DNA of 64,000 nt from Taibaiella koreensis (GTDB lineage Bacteria; Bacteroidota; Bacteroidia; Chitinophagales; Chitinophagaceae), in the NCBI RefSeq assembly GCF_003545715.1, contig NZ_QVNU01000009.1, forward strand, positions 1 to 64,000, given 5' to 3'. Position 1 is the first letter of the stretch, and each line of letters starts with the position of its first letter. Positions 15,776 through 25,067 of the stretch are shown here, piece after piece. Below the pieces are notes generated by a model that was given only the letters and a program-made list of their open reading frames with translations, had not been told where the DNA came from and searched no databases. The position numbers and the translations under genes were made by a program.

Positions 15776-16130
15776 GTTTCTACGTCTTCATTCTCTTTTT
15801 TGTGATCAATATACTTGTAAAAGTAGTCCAACACCTTTTGTTTATTGATTGCTATTGAAGTCCCTATTTTATATTTTGGAACAATATTCATATTCAATCT
15901 GAATGTCGTTTTTTAAGAAACAAGGTAGGTATAGCATTTTAAAGTTTCGTCCCGCGAGGGCAATCGCCTAAACTGAGGGAATAGCCCTCTTTTAATGTAT
16001 ACAAATATCCTTTTTCAATGGAAGAGATTTTAAGCTGCGAACAGGATGACAGTGCGCGTGCCACGGGATGTGACTTACTTGCAGCAGGCGCCTGCAGGCT
16101 TTGATCCCGATTCTTACCGGTTGCGCATGG
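15776..16130. other. Intergenic region after the truncated regulator
   Basis: The AT-rich part directly after the truncated LytTR gene contains a minus-strand open frame (15700-15897, 65 codons) with a basic N-terminus that resembles no family I know. It may be part of whatever sequence replaced the end of the regulator gene. The remainder (15940-16130) has no gene that I can support. Confidence 0.35.
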
Positions 16131-17318
16131 CTATGCCACAGTCGGAATATCCAGCGTAAAGCATGTTTTTTCGGCACTGGAATCGACAATTAACGTGCCA
16201 CCATGCGCCTTCGCAATCTCGGAGGAAATGTATAGCCCAAGGCCTAAACCTTGCGTGTTTTTAGATTTTTCATTCCCTCTGAAGAATGGCTGAAAAAGCC
16301 GATCCTTAATATGATCCGGGATAGGTGTCCCGGTATTCGAAACGGACAGTACAAACCGGTTATTGCTCACTTTGGCTTCGACCCGGACAGGCTCGTTCTG
16401 TTTGCCATGCGAAATGGCATTGCTTAATATATTGGAAAGCAATTGGGCGAGCCGCAAGGCATCACAATGGATAGAAGTGGATAATTTAATATCCGTTTCT
16501 ATATGCTGTTCCGGCCATATCAGTAAAAGCTCTCCTACTACCTGTTTGATCACGGCGCCGGCGTCGACCTCCTTTATATCAAGTATTATTCCGCTACCCA
16601 GTCTGCCCTGAGCGAAATCCATAATGTTGTCGATTAGCCCTTTCATGCGGTAAGCGGAATTTTGAAGAACACCGGCTAATTGCTTTACCTGTTCATTTAA
16701 AGGGAGGCCTAGCAGCAGACTCGCCACATTGGCAACTGCTCCGGCGGGGTTGCGCAAATCATGCCCGAGAACTGCAATGAATTGTTCTCTTAGCTCAGAA
16801 TTAAGCCGTTCTTCCCGCAATTGCATTTCAGAAAAGGATTTTTGCTCAAGCGCATGCAGATGAAACGCAATTAAATCGGCATATAGCTCAAACATCTGAA
16901 TGACCTGCTCATTTTCGACTTCGGCAGGTCTTGGGTCAATGGCACAGAGGGTACCAAAGAACGCTCCTGATTTTGTAACGATAGGGACAGAAATATAGCT
17001 TTCGATCCCGTACAGCCGGGGTGTATGATGCTTTTGGTAGATCTCGTTCTGAGAAGCATGATTGAATACCACAGCTCGTCCGGTCTGTCTTATTTCATGG
17101 CAAATTGTTGTCTCAACAACCAGTTCCCCGCCTGGCGAAAGACCAAAGTTGATGCGATCCTCCACCGCACAAGCTATCCATTTTTTTTCGGTGACGCGGG
17201 CAACTGCAGCAAATCCCATTCCAGTCGTATGACACAACACTTTTAAAATAGACGGAATCGCATCAATCTCACCTATTGCCAACAGATCCGCCTGTAATTC
17301 AAGGGGTAAATTTGTCAT
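16131..17318 (-). CDS. GAF-domain sensor histidine kinase
   Basis: 395 residues with no membrane segment. A GAF domain (about residues 20-160, with FGTLCAIDPRPAE near its end) is followed by a dimerization domain with phospho-acceptor His in FIAVLGHDLRNP and a HATPase domain (LLSNILSNAISHG, then GLGLGLYISSEIAKAHGG). This is a typical soluble Bacteroidota sensor kinase detecting a small ligand or redox state through the GAF domain. No response regulator is adjacent, so its partner is unknown. Confidence 0.9.
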   Translation of the reverse strand: MTNLPLELQADLLAIGEIDAIPSILKVLCHTTGMGFAAVARVTEKKWIACAVEDRINFGLSPGGELVVETTICHEIRQTGRAVVFNHASQNEIYQKHHTPRLYGIESYISVPIVTKSGAFFGTLCAIDPRPAEVENEQVIQMFELYADLIAFHLHALEQKSFSEMQLREERLNSELREQFIAVLGHDLRNPAGAVANVASLLLGLPLNEQVKQLAGVLQNSAYRMKGLIDNIMDFAQGRLGSGIILDIKEVDAGAVIKQVVGELLLIWPEQHIETDIKLSTSIHCDALRLAQLLSNILSNAISHGKQNEPVRVEAKVSNNRFVLSVSNTGTPIPDHIKDRLFQPFFRGNEKSKNTQGLGLGLYISSEIAKAHGGTLIVDSSAEKTCFTLDIPTVA

Positions 17319-17488
17319 TTATCGAGGTTTAGGAATACACACCAAAGAGACAATATTTTTACTATTCTTTTTACAATGATAATCAATGTGCCCTAACCCG
17401 CGGCCTATTCGTCTACGAACTATAAATAATAGCGATTAAAGGTACAACAAGTTTTGCGACAGCACTTTCCATTGTTTATTTTCAAACG

Positions 17489-18601
17489 TCATTTTCCGGC
17501 TTTATGCTTATCCCTTAAGGGCGCCTTTGGCTTTGGGCTGACTCTTCCTTTTTCAGTCCCCATCAATATGGCCCAGGGCTTCAGTCCATCAACCCTTTCA
17601 AAGATTATCTTGAGTATGGCCGCAAGAGGAATAAATAAGAAGGTGCCGGAAATGCCCCAAAGGATGGATCCTATTAAAACGGCAACAATGGTAATCAATG
17701 GGTTCATTTTTACGCTGCGACCCACTATCCTGGGCATCAGCATATTGGCGTCAATGAAATGAACGATGATCAATATGATGATCACCTGCAATGCCTGTCC
17801 GGGCGTGCTGTTGCTCAATGTAATAACGGCGGCAATAACGGCTCCCGTATATATGCCTATATAAGGAACGATATTCAATACAGCGGCCAGTACACCCAGG
17901 AGAAGGGCATATTTAATACCGAAAATCATTAAGGCGGTGCAGTTGATGATCGCAACAAGCAGCATTTCCAATAGCAGTCCCGAAACATAATTCCTGGCAA
18001 GCAGCTTGGTTTGCAGCAGCACATCGTTGACCCTGTCGTGCTGTTGCTCCCGGAAAAGCGCAATGATGAATTCCCGGATCAAGCCCCTGCCGACGAGAAT
18101 AAAAAAAGTAAAAATGAAAACAAAGATTGTCCAGATCAGGAAGCCGCCGAGGGTAACAAAGAAGGTTTGGGCCAATGCACTGGCAAAGCTTATAAAACCC
18201 GTACCTGCTTTGCTGAGATAAGAGATCTGGGTGCTGTAATTTACACGAAACTCCATGCTGATCCATTGTTGCAATTCCTGTATCCAGGTTTGCAAACGAA
18301 CGCTCAGGTTCTGTATATCTTTGGAAAAATCACTTACCTGCTGACCGATAAAGAATATCAGGCCCGCTATTACCAGCACGAACAGGAGAATGGCAATCAA
18401 TGCAGCAAGGCCGCGTGGCAATCTTCTGCGCTCCAGCCACTGTGTAACCGGCAGCAGCATGAAGCTTATCAGTACTGCGAAGAATAAGGGAATGAATATG
18501 CTGCTTCCCAGGTGCATTAACAATATGATGAGTGTAACGGAGATTAAGGTACAGGAAAGCCTTACATAAAAGGGCAGCTGTATTTTAGGGTTAGCATCCA
18601 T
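17489..18601 (-). CDS. AI-2E family transporter
   Basis: 370 residues with about eight membrane segments in the family's order: two N-terminal hydrophobic hairpins, the basic QWLERRRLPRGLAAL loop, a long hydrophilic middle region, and GVLAAVLNIVPYIG followed by GILGISGT-like glycine-rich segments (LIGSILWGISGTFLFIPLAA). Members include autoinducer-2 exporters and Na/H antiporters, so the substrate is not defined by family alone. It is a single gene with 170 bases to its neighbour on the left. Confidence 0.9.
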   Translation of the reverse strand: MDANPKIQLPFYVRLSCTLISVTLIILLMHLGSSIFIPLFFAVLISFMLLPVTQWLERRRLPRGLAALIAILLFVLVIAGLIFFIGQQVSDFSKDIQNLSVRLQTWIQELQQWISMEFRVNYSTQISYLSKAGTGFISFASALAQTFFVTLGGFLIWTIFVFIFTFFILVGRGLIREFIIALFREQQHDRVNDVLLQTKLLARNYVSGLLLEMLLVAIINCTALMIFGIKYALLLGVLAAVLNIVPYIGIYTGAVIAAVITLSNSTPGQALQVIIILIIVHFIDANMLMPRIVGRSVKMNPLITIVAVLIGSILWGISGTFLFIPLAAILKIIFERVDGLKPWAILMGTEKGRVSPKPKAPLRDKHKAGK

Positions 18602-18924
18602 GAGTAGCGGTTAAAAATGTCCGTTAAGAAAATAGAGTATTGAATTTTGGTTATCAGCCATGGCAGCAGACACCGGTCACCTATAGGTTTCAACAGGGAT
18701 CGCCCGCGTATGATGGCCGAAGTTATTTAATTTCTCAACAGGTATGCCCCGTGGTGATTATTAATGCGCCCTGGTTCCGGAAAAAGGGATGTACGTATCG
18801 TTAAGAAGGGTACGAGGATGCCGTTTCCAATGTATTCGCTGCTAAACCGGAGAACCTTTTTATCTTTAAGGAGGCTTCGCGCAGGCATATACCGATCGTT
18901 GCATCGGGGATAAGCTATATAAAA
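18602..18924. other. Intergenic region upstream of the AI-2E gene
   Basis: This stretch lies between the start of the AI-2E gene and the terminator of the LytTR operon. It contains fragments that look protein-like in the forward direction (around 18780-18910) but are interrupted by stops, possibly the remnant of a lost gene. I see no intact ORF. Confidence 0.4.
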
Positions 18925-18950
18925 AAGCCGGGCTGTATAAGGCCCGGCTT
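18925..18950 (-). terminator. Intrinsic terminator of the LytTR two-component operon
   Basis: A GC-rich stem, AAGCCGGGC (18925-18933) with GCCCGGCTT (18942-18950), is preceded on the plus strand by six A's, so leftward transcripts end in a T-run. It lies 40 bases after the response regulator stop. Confidence 0.85.
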
Positions 18951-18990
18951 TGCAAGTAAATTGCCATTCGGGCTAATATCGACGATTTTG

Positions 18991-19674
18991 TTACAAAGTG
19001 AGTTTGTCTTTATACACACGGCTTAATTTCAGGCATGTTCCGCCAATCAGTTCCAACTCATCATAGGTCGTTTTCACAATCTTCATCTTATTCACGATGC
19101 AGGATTTATGGATTCTCACGAAGATGGCAGAAGGGAAGATTGCCTCCAGTGAGGCCAAAGGGATATTAACTACTGCCGTACCTTGGTCATAATAGACCGT
19201 TGAATAATAGCCGGAGGCCTTTATATAGTTTACCTGGCTGAACGCAATATTTTGTACGCCTGATGGGGTTTTCATTGGATAAGATGCCTCCGCTTTAGCC
19301 GGATTTAGCGTGGAAACATCAGGAAAGTTGGCCTCAATTTTTTTCAGGGCAATAGCGAATCGTTCCCATGTAAACGGTTTAACCAAATAATCAATGGTAT
19401 TGGCAAATGCCAGGGCGTCATTAGTCAGATCGGCATGAGCGGTGGTAAATACTACACGATTATTAATCATACTAACGAGTTCAAGACCCGTAATCCTTTC
19501 CATACTGATGTCCAAAAAGAGCAGGTCCACCTTATGAGATCGTAAAAAGGCAAGCCCCGATGCCGGATCGCAGGAGGTCCCTAATAATTGCAGGCCGGGC
19601 GCTTTTTCGAGAAGCCTGGTCAGGCTCCTTATTGCCATAGGCTCGTCATCAATGATGAAGCAGGTGATCGGCAT
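18991..19674 (-). CDS. LytTR response regulator
   Basis: 227 residues, full length. Receiver domain: IDDEP at 9-13, Asp in LLFLDISMERI near residue 55, Thr in FTTAHAD, Lys in DYLVKPF. The LytTR DNA-binding domain follows (about 130-225; ...FVRIHKSCIVNKMKIVK...). Such regulators bind direct repeats and activate nearby promoters. The gene overlaps the end of the upstream histidine kinase by 26 bases, so the two form a coupled two-component system. Confidence 0.92.
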   Translation of the reverse strand: MPITCFIIDDEPMAIRSLTRLLEKAPGLQLLGTSCDPASGLAFLRSHKVDLLFLDISMERITGLELVSMINNRVVFTTAHADLTNDALAFANTIDYLVKPFTWERFAIALKKIEANFPDVSTLNPAKAEASYPMKTPSGVQNIAFSQVNYIKASGYYSTVYYDQGTAVVNIPLASLEAIFPSAIFVRIHKSCIVNKMKIVKTTYDELELIGGTCLKLSRVYKDKLTL

Positions 19675-20689
19675 TTTTCATTATATTTTGGATGGTCAGC
19701 GACAGACTATATTGCTCTTCTTTATCTTCGATTTCCAGGGAGTATTGTCCGGGATACGCTTTGTCCAGCTGACTTTTGATATACCTCATGCCAATACCTC
19801 TCGATTTGTCTTTTAAACGGTGTCCCTTCCTGTTGGATACCTTAAACACCAGGTCCTCTTCAGTCTGTTCTATATGTATCATCAGCTTGCTGCCGGCATC
19901 GGTATAGATACCGTGCTTGAATGCATTTTCGACTGGCGCTACCAGTACATGGGGTACAATCGGTATATCCTCATATACCTCATTGGTGTAGTCAATATTG
20001 GCGCCGGGAAAGCGTTTTCTGAAGATGGTAATGAGACTGTCCATAGCCCGGAGCTCATCGAACAGCGGTATTTTGCCATTGTCGTCGGTAGCCACAATGC
20101 TGCTGTTTACAAAGGTCGTCATCGCGGTAATACCTTCCGAAACTTCCGGATGGCTGTCTTCAATCTCAACCCTGAAATACTCCATGGTATTGATAAAGAA
20201 ATGAGGATTGATCTGAGCGCGAAGCGCAATATTCTCTAATAATAATTTTTCATGCTCCGAATCGGCTTTTTCTTTTTGCTGCCGTAGTTGCATCCGCGCA
20301 AACCAATAGCCCGTTGAATAAAGCATAAACGTAAAATACTGCCAGGAATACACAACAGCAAGATGTAAAAAGGATGTTCCGGCAACAGAAGAAGGCATGC
20401 CCGTGATATAAGAGAGGGCATATTCGCCTATTACATATTTTAGAAGTGAATTCAGGATCAGCAGCAGCGTTGCGAGTAAGAAATATGACAAATACTTTCC
20501 ACGAGCGTAAAAATTAGGAAGAAAATAGGTGCCATTTAAGTAGAATATTATAGCCGATATAACGAATGACAGTGTCGTCTCACCGGCTACCGACCGGTTG
20601 TTGTAAGTGAATCTGAAAGCTACAATGGCAAATAGAGTATAAACAGCCCACACAACTAAGTGCAGGGAAATAATTTTTATTCTGTGCAT
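19649..20689 (-). CDS. LytS-type sensor histidine kinase
   Basis: 346 residues from the ATG at 20689; a longer frame reaching 20785 adds 32 residues that do not look like coding sequence. Four membrane segments (about 8-125) precede a His_kinase domain with the phospho-acceptor His in ALRAQINPHFFINTMEYF and a HATPase domain (NAFKHGIYTD, then GIGMRYIKSQL). No extracytoplasmic sensor domain is present. It pairs with the LytTR regulator encoded directly downstream. Confidence 0.9.
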   Translation of the reverse strand: MHRIKIISLHLVVWAVYTLFAIVAFRFTYNNRSVAGETTLSFVISAIIFYLNGTYFLPNFYARGKYLSYFLLATLLLILNSLLKYVIGEYALSYITGMPSSVAGTSFLHLAVVYSWQYFTFMLYSTGYWFARMQLRQQKEKADSEHEKLLLENIALRAQINPHFFINTMEYFRVEIEDSHPEVSEGITAMTTFVNSSIVATDDNGKIPLFDELRAMDSLITIFRKRFPGANIDYTNEVYEDIPIVPHVLVAPVENAFKHGIYTDAGSKLMIHIEQTEEDLVFKVSNRKGHRLKDKSRGIGMRYIKSQLDKAYPGQYSLEIEDKEEQYSLSLTIQNIMKNADHLLHH

Positions 20690-21492
20690 GACATCGAGTA
20701 TTGGGCATTGAGGCTTGCCTGGTAACAGGTGTAATATTAATGCATTACCTGGACATAGAACATCTGAAGTGTAGTTTCGCCGCAAGGGGGGCCTTTAAAT
20801 AATAATGCCTGACATTAACGGTAAATGAAATGATGTCGTTTTTTGATGTCCGTTTTCTTTGTCAATAGAGACAGCAATCGGCTGGTAAAAGCACTTAAAC
20901 CGTCAGTTGGCTCAAGTTCCCGCAGTTGAGGGCAATAATTTTTCATAAAAAAAGAGACCGTGTTATTTTGCCCTATCCTCAAAACGAGGGCAGCTTAAGT
21001 ATACAGGTCCCTAAGACCCTTACCGGACATGGCTTTTTTGCATGAAGCATTTTTATAGTGCTTCGTTAATTGGTTAGTGCACAGACCCGGCTATTCCTGG
21101 CCGGGTAATTTTTAAAGAATACTTTAAGGTAAATCCTGTTTGAATCATTTTCTCAGGTTTTAGCCAGTAATTTTTCCAGGTTATTTATTATTGACGCTGG
21201 TTTTTGGTACAGCATCAATGTATTGGGAAGTACTATTTTATAATTGCTAATGAAGGTGAAATAGCACTGTCACTTAAAAGGTCGAAAGGTATACATCAGG
21301 TGTTTCCACGGGTGCTTAAACAATTTATTTTAATAATCTTTGCATGTGGTTAACAATTGCATTATTTTTTATAAGCAATTAATTTGTTACTCTTTTTGCA
21401 ACAAAACACATTCAATTTCACTCGTTACGGCCGGGTAGGAATATAAGGATTTGTTCAAGTATTTTTAAAATATAACGCTAAATAACAATTTT
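20690..21492. other. 800-bp intergenic region between the LytTR pair and the Rhs locus
   Basis: No ORF is supported. The right half is AT-rich and must contain the promoter of the Rhs pair. The middle (about 20960-21110) ends in a terminator-like hairpin although no gene precedes it on that strand, which leaves room for a small RNA. Confidence 0.5.
21085..21111 (+). terminator. Terminator-like hairpin without an upstream gene
   Basis: A perfect 7-bp stem, ACCCGGC (21085-21091) with GCCGGGT (21100-21106), has an 8-base loop and is followed by AATTTTT. The nearest rightward gene starts 380 bases later and no rightward gene lies upstream within 2 kb, so it may end a non-coding transcript. Confidence 0.55.
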
Positions 21493-24400
21493 ATGAAGCG
21501 AAGTTTCATTAGGATAATCGGGTTGGTATTATCCTTTGCGGGCGGCACTGCGGTACACGGGCAGACTTCTATTGCTGCGGGTCTGGGTATTGCCGTCAAC
21601 CAGCCATCGGAAAATGCAGCTGCACTAACGAGGGGCGGCATCGTGCCGGTCAACTTCTCTACGGGGCAGCCGAACATCAGCATCCCGCTGCATACCGTAT
21701 CTTATTATGGGATCAACATCCCCATCGGGCTCAACTATGATGCATCCGGTGTTCGCGTGGATCAGCACCCGACCTGGGTAGGTCTGAACTGGAATTTGCA
21801 GGCAGGCGTGATCAGCCGCAGCGTTAAGGGTATGCCCGATGACTATGTTTTCCCCGATCGTAACGGGCAGCATTTTGCCAATATGGAAAAAGGCTTCCTT
21901 TTTTGTGGCAATAAGCTGAATACGGCTGATTGGAACACGGAGGCAAGATTGCTGACTTTTGCGCCTTATTTTGACGCACCCAGCCATTGGAATCCCGAGT
22001 ACCTCGCCGACGGCATGCCGGATGATTACAATTTTTCTTTTGGAGGCTATTCCGGCACCTTGTTCATGGATGAGCAAGGTATATGGCGCGTCAGATCACA
22101 AAGCAACCTCGGCCTGGAAGTGAGCCATGAAGTTAATGACGAGCCGGTAACCTTTGATTCGGGTTCGGTAACCCGGATGAGGATCAACAAGATGATCACC
22201 CAGTTTACGATCACGACGCCGGATGGCCTGAAATACATTTTCGGCGGGGACCTGAATGCGATTGACTATTCAAGAGGCGGAAACGACAATTTCAACCTTT
22301 TCAATGATAAGCCCGGCGATGTGTTTAATATCAGCCCTACGGCCTGGTACCTGACCCGGATCATCAGTCCCCAGGGTGTTGTTATTAACTTTAATTATGA
22401 GCGGGGATATAACCTGGTAAGGTATTACCGTACGCTTTCCAGCACGACGTACTCCACTATGTATTCGAGCGGGACCACTACACCGGTTACCCTGGCCGCT
22501 TCAGTGATCACCCCCTGCTATCTGAAAAGCATCGAAACGCCCTTGCAGGACATTACCTTTAACCGGTCGCAATCGGTGCAGCAGGTATTTGACAGTGTAA
22601 CCTGGGATAACGGGTCCCCACAACCCGTTGACCTCGATGAATTTGATAAAACGATATGGGCCGTCAAGATCAGCTCGCAATACACCGGCTGGCCGGACTT
22701 TACTTATCCCAGGCATGCGCATGTCTGGCAGCCCTGGCCCAGGTCCAGAATCGCCGATCTCAGTCCCAAGCTGGATTCTATCATCGTCGCCGACAAAAAA
22801 GGGGCCGTTCAAAAAACGATCCGCTTTGGCTATAACAACATCGCTACCGAGCGCCTGTTCCTGAATACGGTAACGATAGCCGGCAACAACGGCGAAAATG
22901 AGGAAAACTACGCCTTTGACTATTATAGCAAAGAACAGGTACCTAAATATCGCTCACTGATGAAGGATCAATGGGGCTATTATAACGGTGTTAATTTCAC
23001 GGCAGGCTCCTTATATTCCAATACGGCATGGCGCTTGCCTTCATTGCCACTGGCCATGATCGGTAACATGAAATCGATCACCTATCCTACTGGGGGCAAG
23101 GCCACCTTCGAATATGAGCTCAACAACTATGCACAATTTCAAAAAGTAACGGTCAATAATCAGCCGGGAGCAACATATGGAACCGTTTCGCTGGAAAATG
23201 CCGGGAGCAATACCAATGCCGGCGGGTTGAGGATCAAAACGATAACCGTCAATCCCGGCTACAGCAGTCCCGTCATTACCAAGTCTTATTACTACACCAA
23301 GAACTTTATCGGTGGCGGGACGACTTCCAGCGGCATCCTCTCCGGCAGGAGCAAATATATTGAGCAAAGCCGCTTCGTCAATTTTTGCGCGCCTAACGGC
23401 AGTTACCTGAGCCTGGCCTCCGACAATGAGTTTAACCCCTTTGGCGAAGATGTAAAGTCGGTTACCTATGGCGAAGTTACGGAAGTAAGCAGCGACGGCA
23501 GCAAGACCGTTTACCGCTATAGCAATTATGACGATCCGGGCTGCATGGATGAGATCGGCGATCGGGCCTTTTTTATCAATGTGTACGAAAGCGACCTGTA
23601 TAAGCTAAGCTCCAATTCCCTGGAACGTGGGCTATTGCTGAGCGAAATCAATTATAACAGTGCCAACCAGAAAGTCCGCGACAAAGTCTATGAGTATGAC
23701 CTGGCGGCGGACCGGAAGCAGAAATTCGGAAAGGGAATTCAACGCTTCGACCGGTTCAAGGAGCATCAAAGGGAAACCTTGTATGGCCGCACAGAAGCCT
23801 GCGCCGACTATAATGCCTGCCGCCTTTACAGCTACAGGAAATACTACTACAATGTACCGCTGAAGAAAGTGACCGAAACCCTGTACCAGGGCACGACACC
23901 CATAAGCACAGCCCAATCCTTTACCTACGACGCCTATGGCAATATTGCCAGCACGACGAGTATAGGCAGCGATGGTGTAAAGACTGAGCAAACGGTGAGC
24001 TACAACAGCGCCCCCGGCTACCAGTCCAACAATGCCGCGGACCCCAGCGCCGCTGCCCTCCGAATCACATTTGCGAACCTGCGCATCAAGAACCTGCCCG
24101 TCGAGAAAGTAACCTACAGAATGCCCGCCGACGTTAATGCGCCGCCCGACCAGAAAAGGATCATCGATGCCAGCCTGTACCAATACCATCCGGACCGGTA
24201 CGATGTGGCTTCCCTCCGGACAATGGAACTTTCCGAACCACTATCGGCGCTGGCGCCCAATTATACACCTGCCGCCGTCACCGGAGCAGGGACGTTCACT
24301 TTTGACAGCCACTACAAGCTACAGGACAGCATGCTCTATGCACCGGACCTGATCGGCGCGCCCACAAGGGCGGCTTCGGTATGGCGCCCCTCCGGCCCCA

Positions 24401-25062
24401 ACGAAAGCTATACCTGGGATTATAACAATGGCTTTGCTACTTCCGTGACACGGGGTGCGGTCGTTACACAAGACGCCTACGCCTATACCGGTTTCGAAGG
24501 CCATTACGAGGATTACAATACCAACGACAATAAAGGCAACTGGCGCTTTAATCCGGCGAGTATTTTGAGGGATGGCGGCGGAGCGACCGGCAAAGCCTAT
24601 TACCAAATGCTGCCCTCCGGCGGCCCAACCAATATTGTCAGCTCAAGAAGTATACCCAAAGCCGGCAGCAATTACATCCTGTCCTTCTGGTCGGCCGGCA
24701 CCAATCCAGTAGTAAGCCGCGGCGGGACAACCGTAGCCCTGGGCCAGGCCTTGAGGACCCTGAACAATACCTGGAAATATTACGAATGCCTGATTCCGGG
24801 AGACGGTGTTAATGCGGTGACTATTTCCGGCCCGGCGGGCGGCTTCAATATCTTCCTCGACGATGTGCGGCTGTACCCGGCCGAAGCCAGTATGACCAAT
24901 TATACCTATGATCCCGCTACCGGAAACGTCACCTCCGTAGGCGACGACAGGGGCAAGATCACCTTTTACGACTATGATTCCTTTGGCCGACTACTGCTGG
25001 TAAAGGACCAAGACGGCAATATCGTCAAAAAACATACTTATAATTATCAGACCCCGCAATAA
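21493..25062 (+). CDS. Large exported YD-repeat (Rhs-like) partner protein
   Basis: 1189 residues with a signal peptide (cleavage near VHG-Q, residue 23). The N-terminal region (FSTGQPNISIPLHTVSY, GINIPIGLNYDASGVRV) is typical of Bacteroidota proteins encoded just ahead of DUF6443/Rhs genes. The rest is rich in Tyr, Asn, Gly and Asp, with YD-type repeats that become clear at the C-terminus (YTYDPATGNVTSV, then FYDYDSFGRLLLVKDQDGN). Such repeats build the beta-strand shell that encloses Rhs toxins. It ends 5 bases before the next gene. It has no toxin domain, so it may form part of the shell or a delivery partner. Confidence 0.88.
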   Translation: MKRSFIRIIGLVLSFAGGTAVHGQTSIAAGLGIAVNQPSENAAALTRGGIVPVNFSTGQPNISIPLHTVSYYGINIPIGLNYDASGVRVDQHPTWVGLNWNLQAGVISRSVKGMPDDYVFPDRNGQHFANMEKGFLFCGNKLNTADWNTEARLLTFAPYFDAPSHWNPEYLADGMPDDYNFSFGGYSGTLFMDEQGIWRVRSQSNLGLEVSHEVNDEPVTFDSGSVTRMRINKMITQFTITTPDGLKYIFGGDLNAIDYSRGGNDNFNLFNDKPGDVFNISPTAWYLTRIISPQGVVINFNYERGYNLVRYYRTLSSTTYSTMYSSGTTTPVTLAASVITPCYLKSIETPLQDITFNRSQSVQQVFDSVTWDNGSPQPVDLDEFDKTIWAVKISSQYTGWPDFTYPRHAHVWQPWPRSRIADLSPKLDSIIVADKKGAVQKTIRFGYNNIATERLFLNTVTIAGNNGENEENYAFDYYSKEQVPKYRSLMKDQWGYYNGVNFTAGSLYSNTAWRLPSLPLAMIGNMKSITYPTGGKATFEYELNNYAQFQKVTVNNQPGATYGTVSLENAGSNTNAGGLRIKTITVNPGYSSPVITKSYYYTKNFIGGGTTSSGILSGRSKYIEQSRFVNFCAPNGSYLSLASDNEFNPFGEDVKSVTYGEVTEVSSDGSKTVYRYSNYDDPGCMDEIGDRAFFINVYESDLYKLSSNSLERGLLLSEINYNSANQKVRDKVYEYDLAADRKQKFGKGIQRFDRFKEHQRETLYGRTEACADYNACRLYSYRKYYYNVPLKKVTETLYQGTTPISTAQSFTYDAYGNIASTTSIGSDGVKTEQTVSYNSAPGYQSNNAADPSAAALRITFANLRIKNLPVEKVTYRMPADVNAPPDQKRIIDASLYQYHPDRYDVASLRTMELSEPLSALAPNYTPAAVTGAGTFTFDSHYKLQDSMLYAPDLIGAPTRAASVWRPSGPNESYTWDYNNGFATSVTRGAVVTQDAYAYTGFEGHYEDYNTNDNKGNWRFNPASILRDGGGATGKAYYQMLPSGGPTNIVSSRSIPKAGSNYILSFWSAGTNPVVSRGGTTVALGQALRTLNNTWKYYECLIPGDGVNAVTISGPAGGFNIFLDDVRLYPAEASMTNYTYDPATGNVTSVGDDRGKITFYDYDSFGRLLLVKDQDGNIVKKHTYNYQTPQ

Positions 25063-25067
25063 GCATC

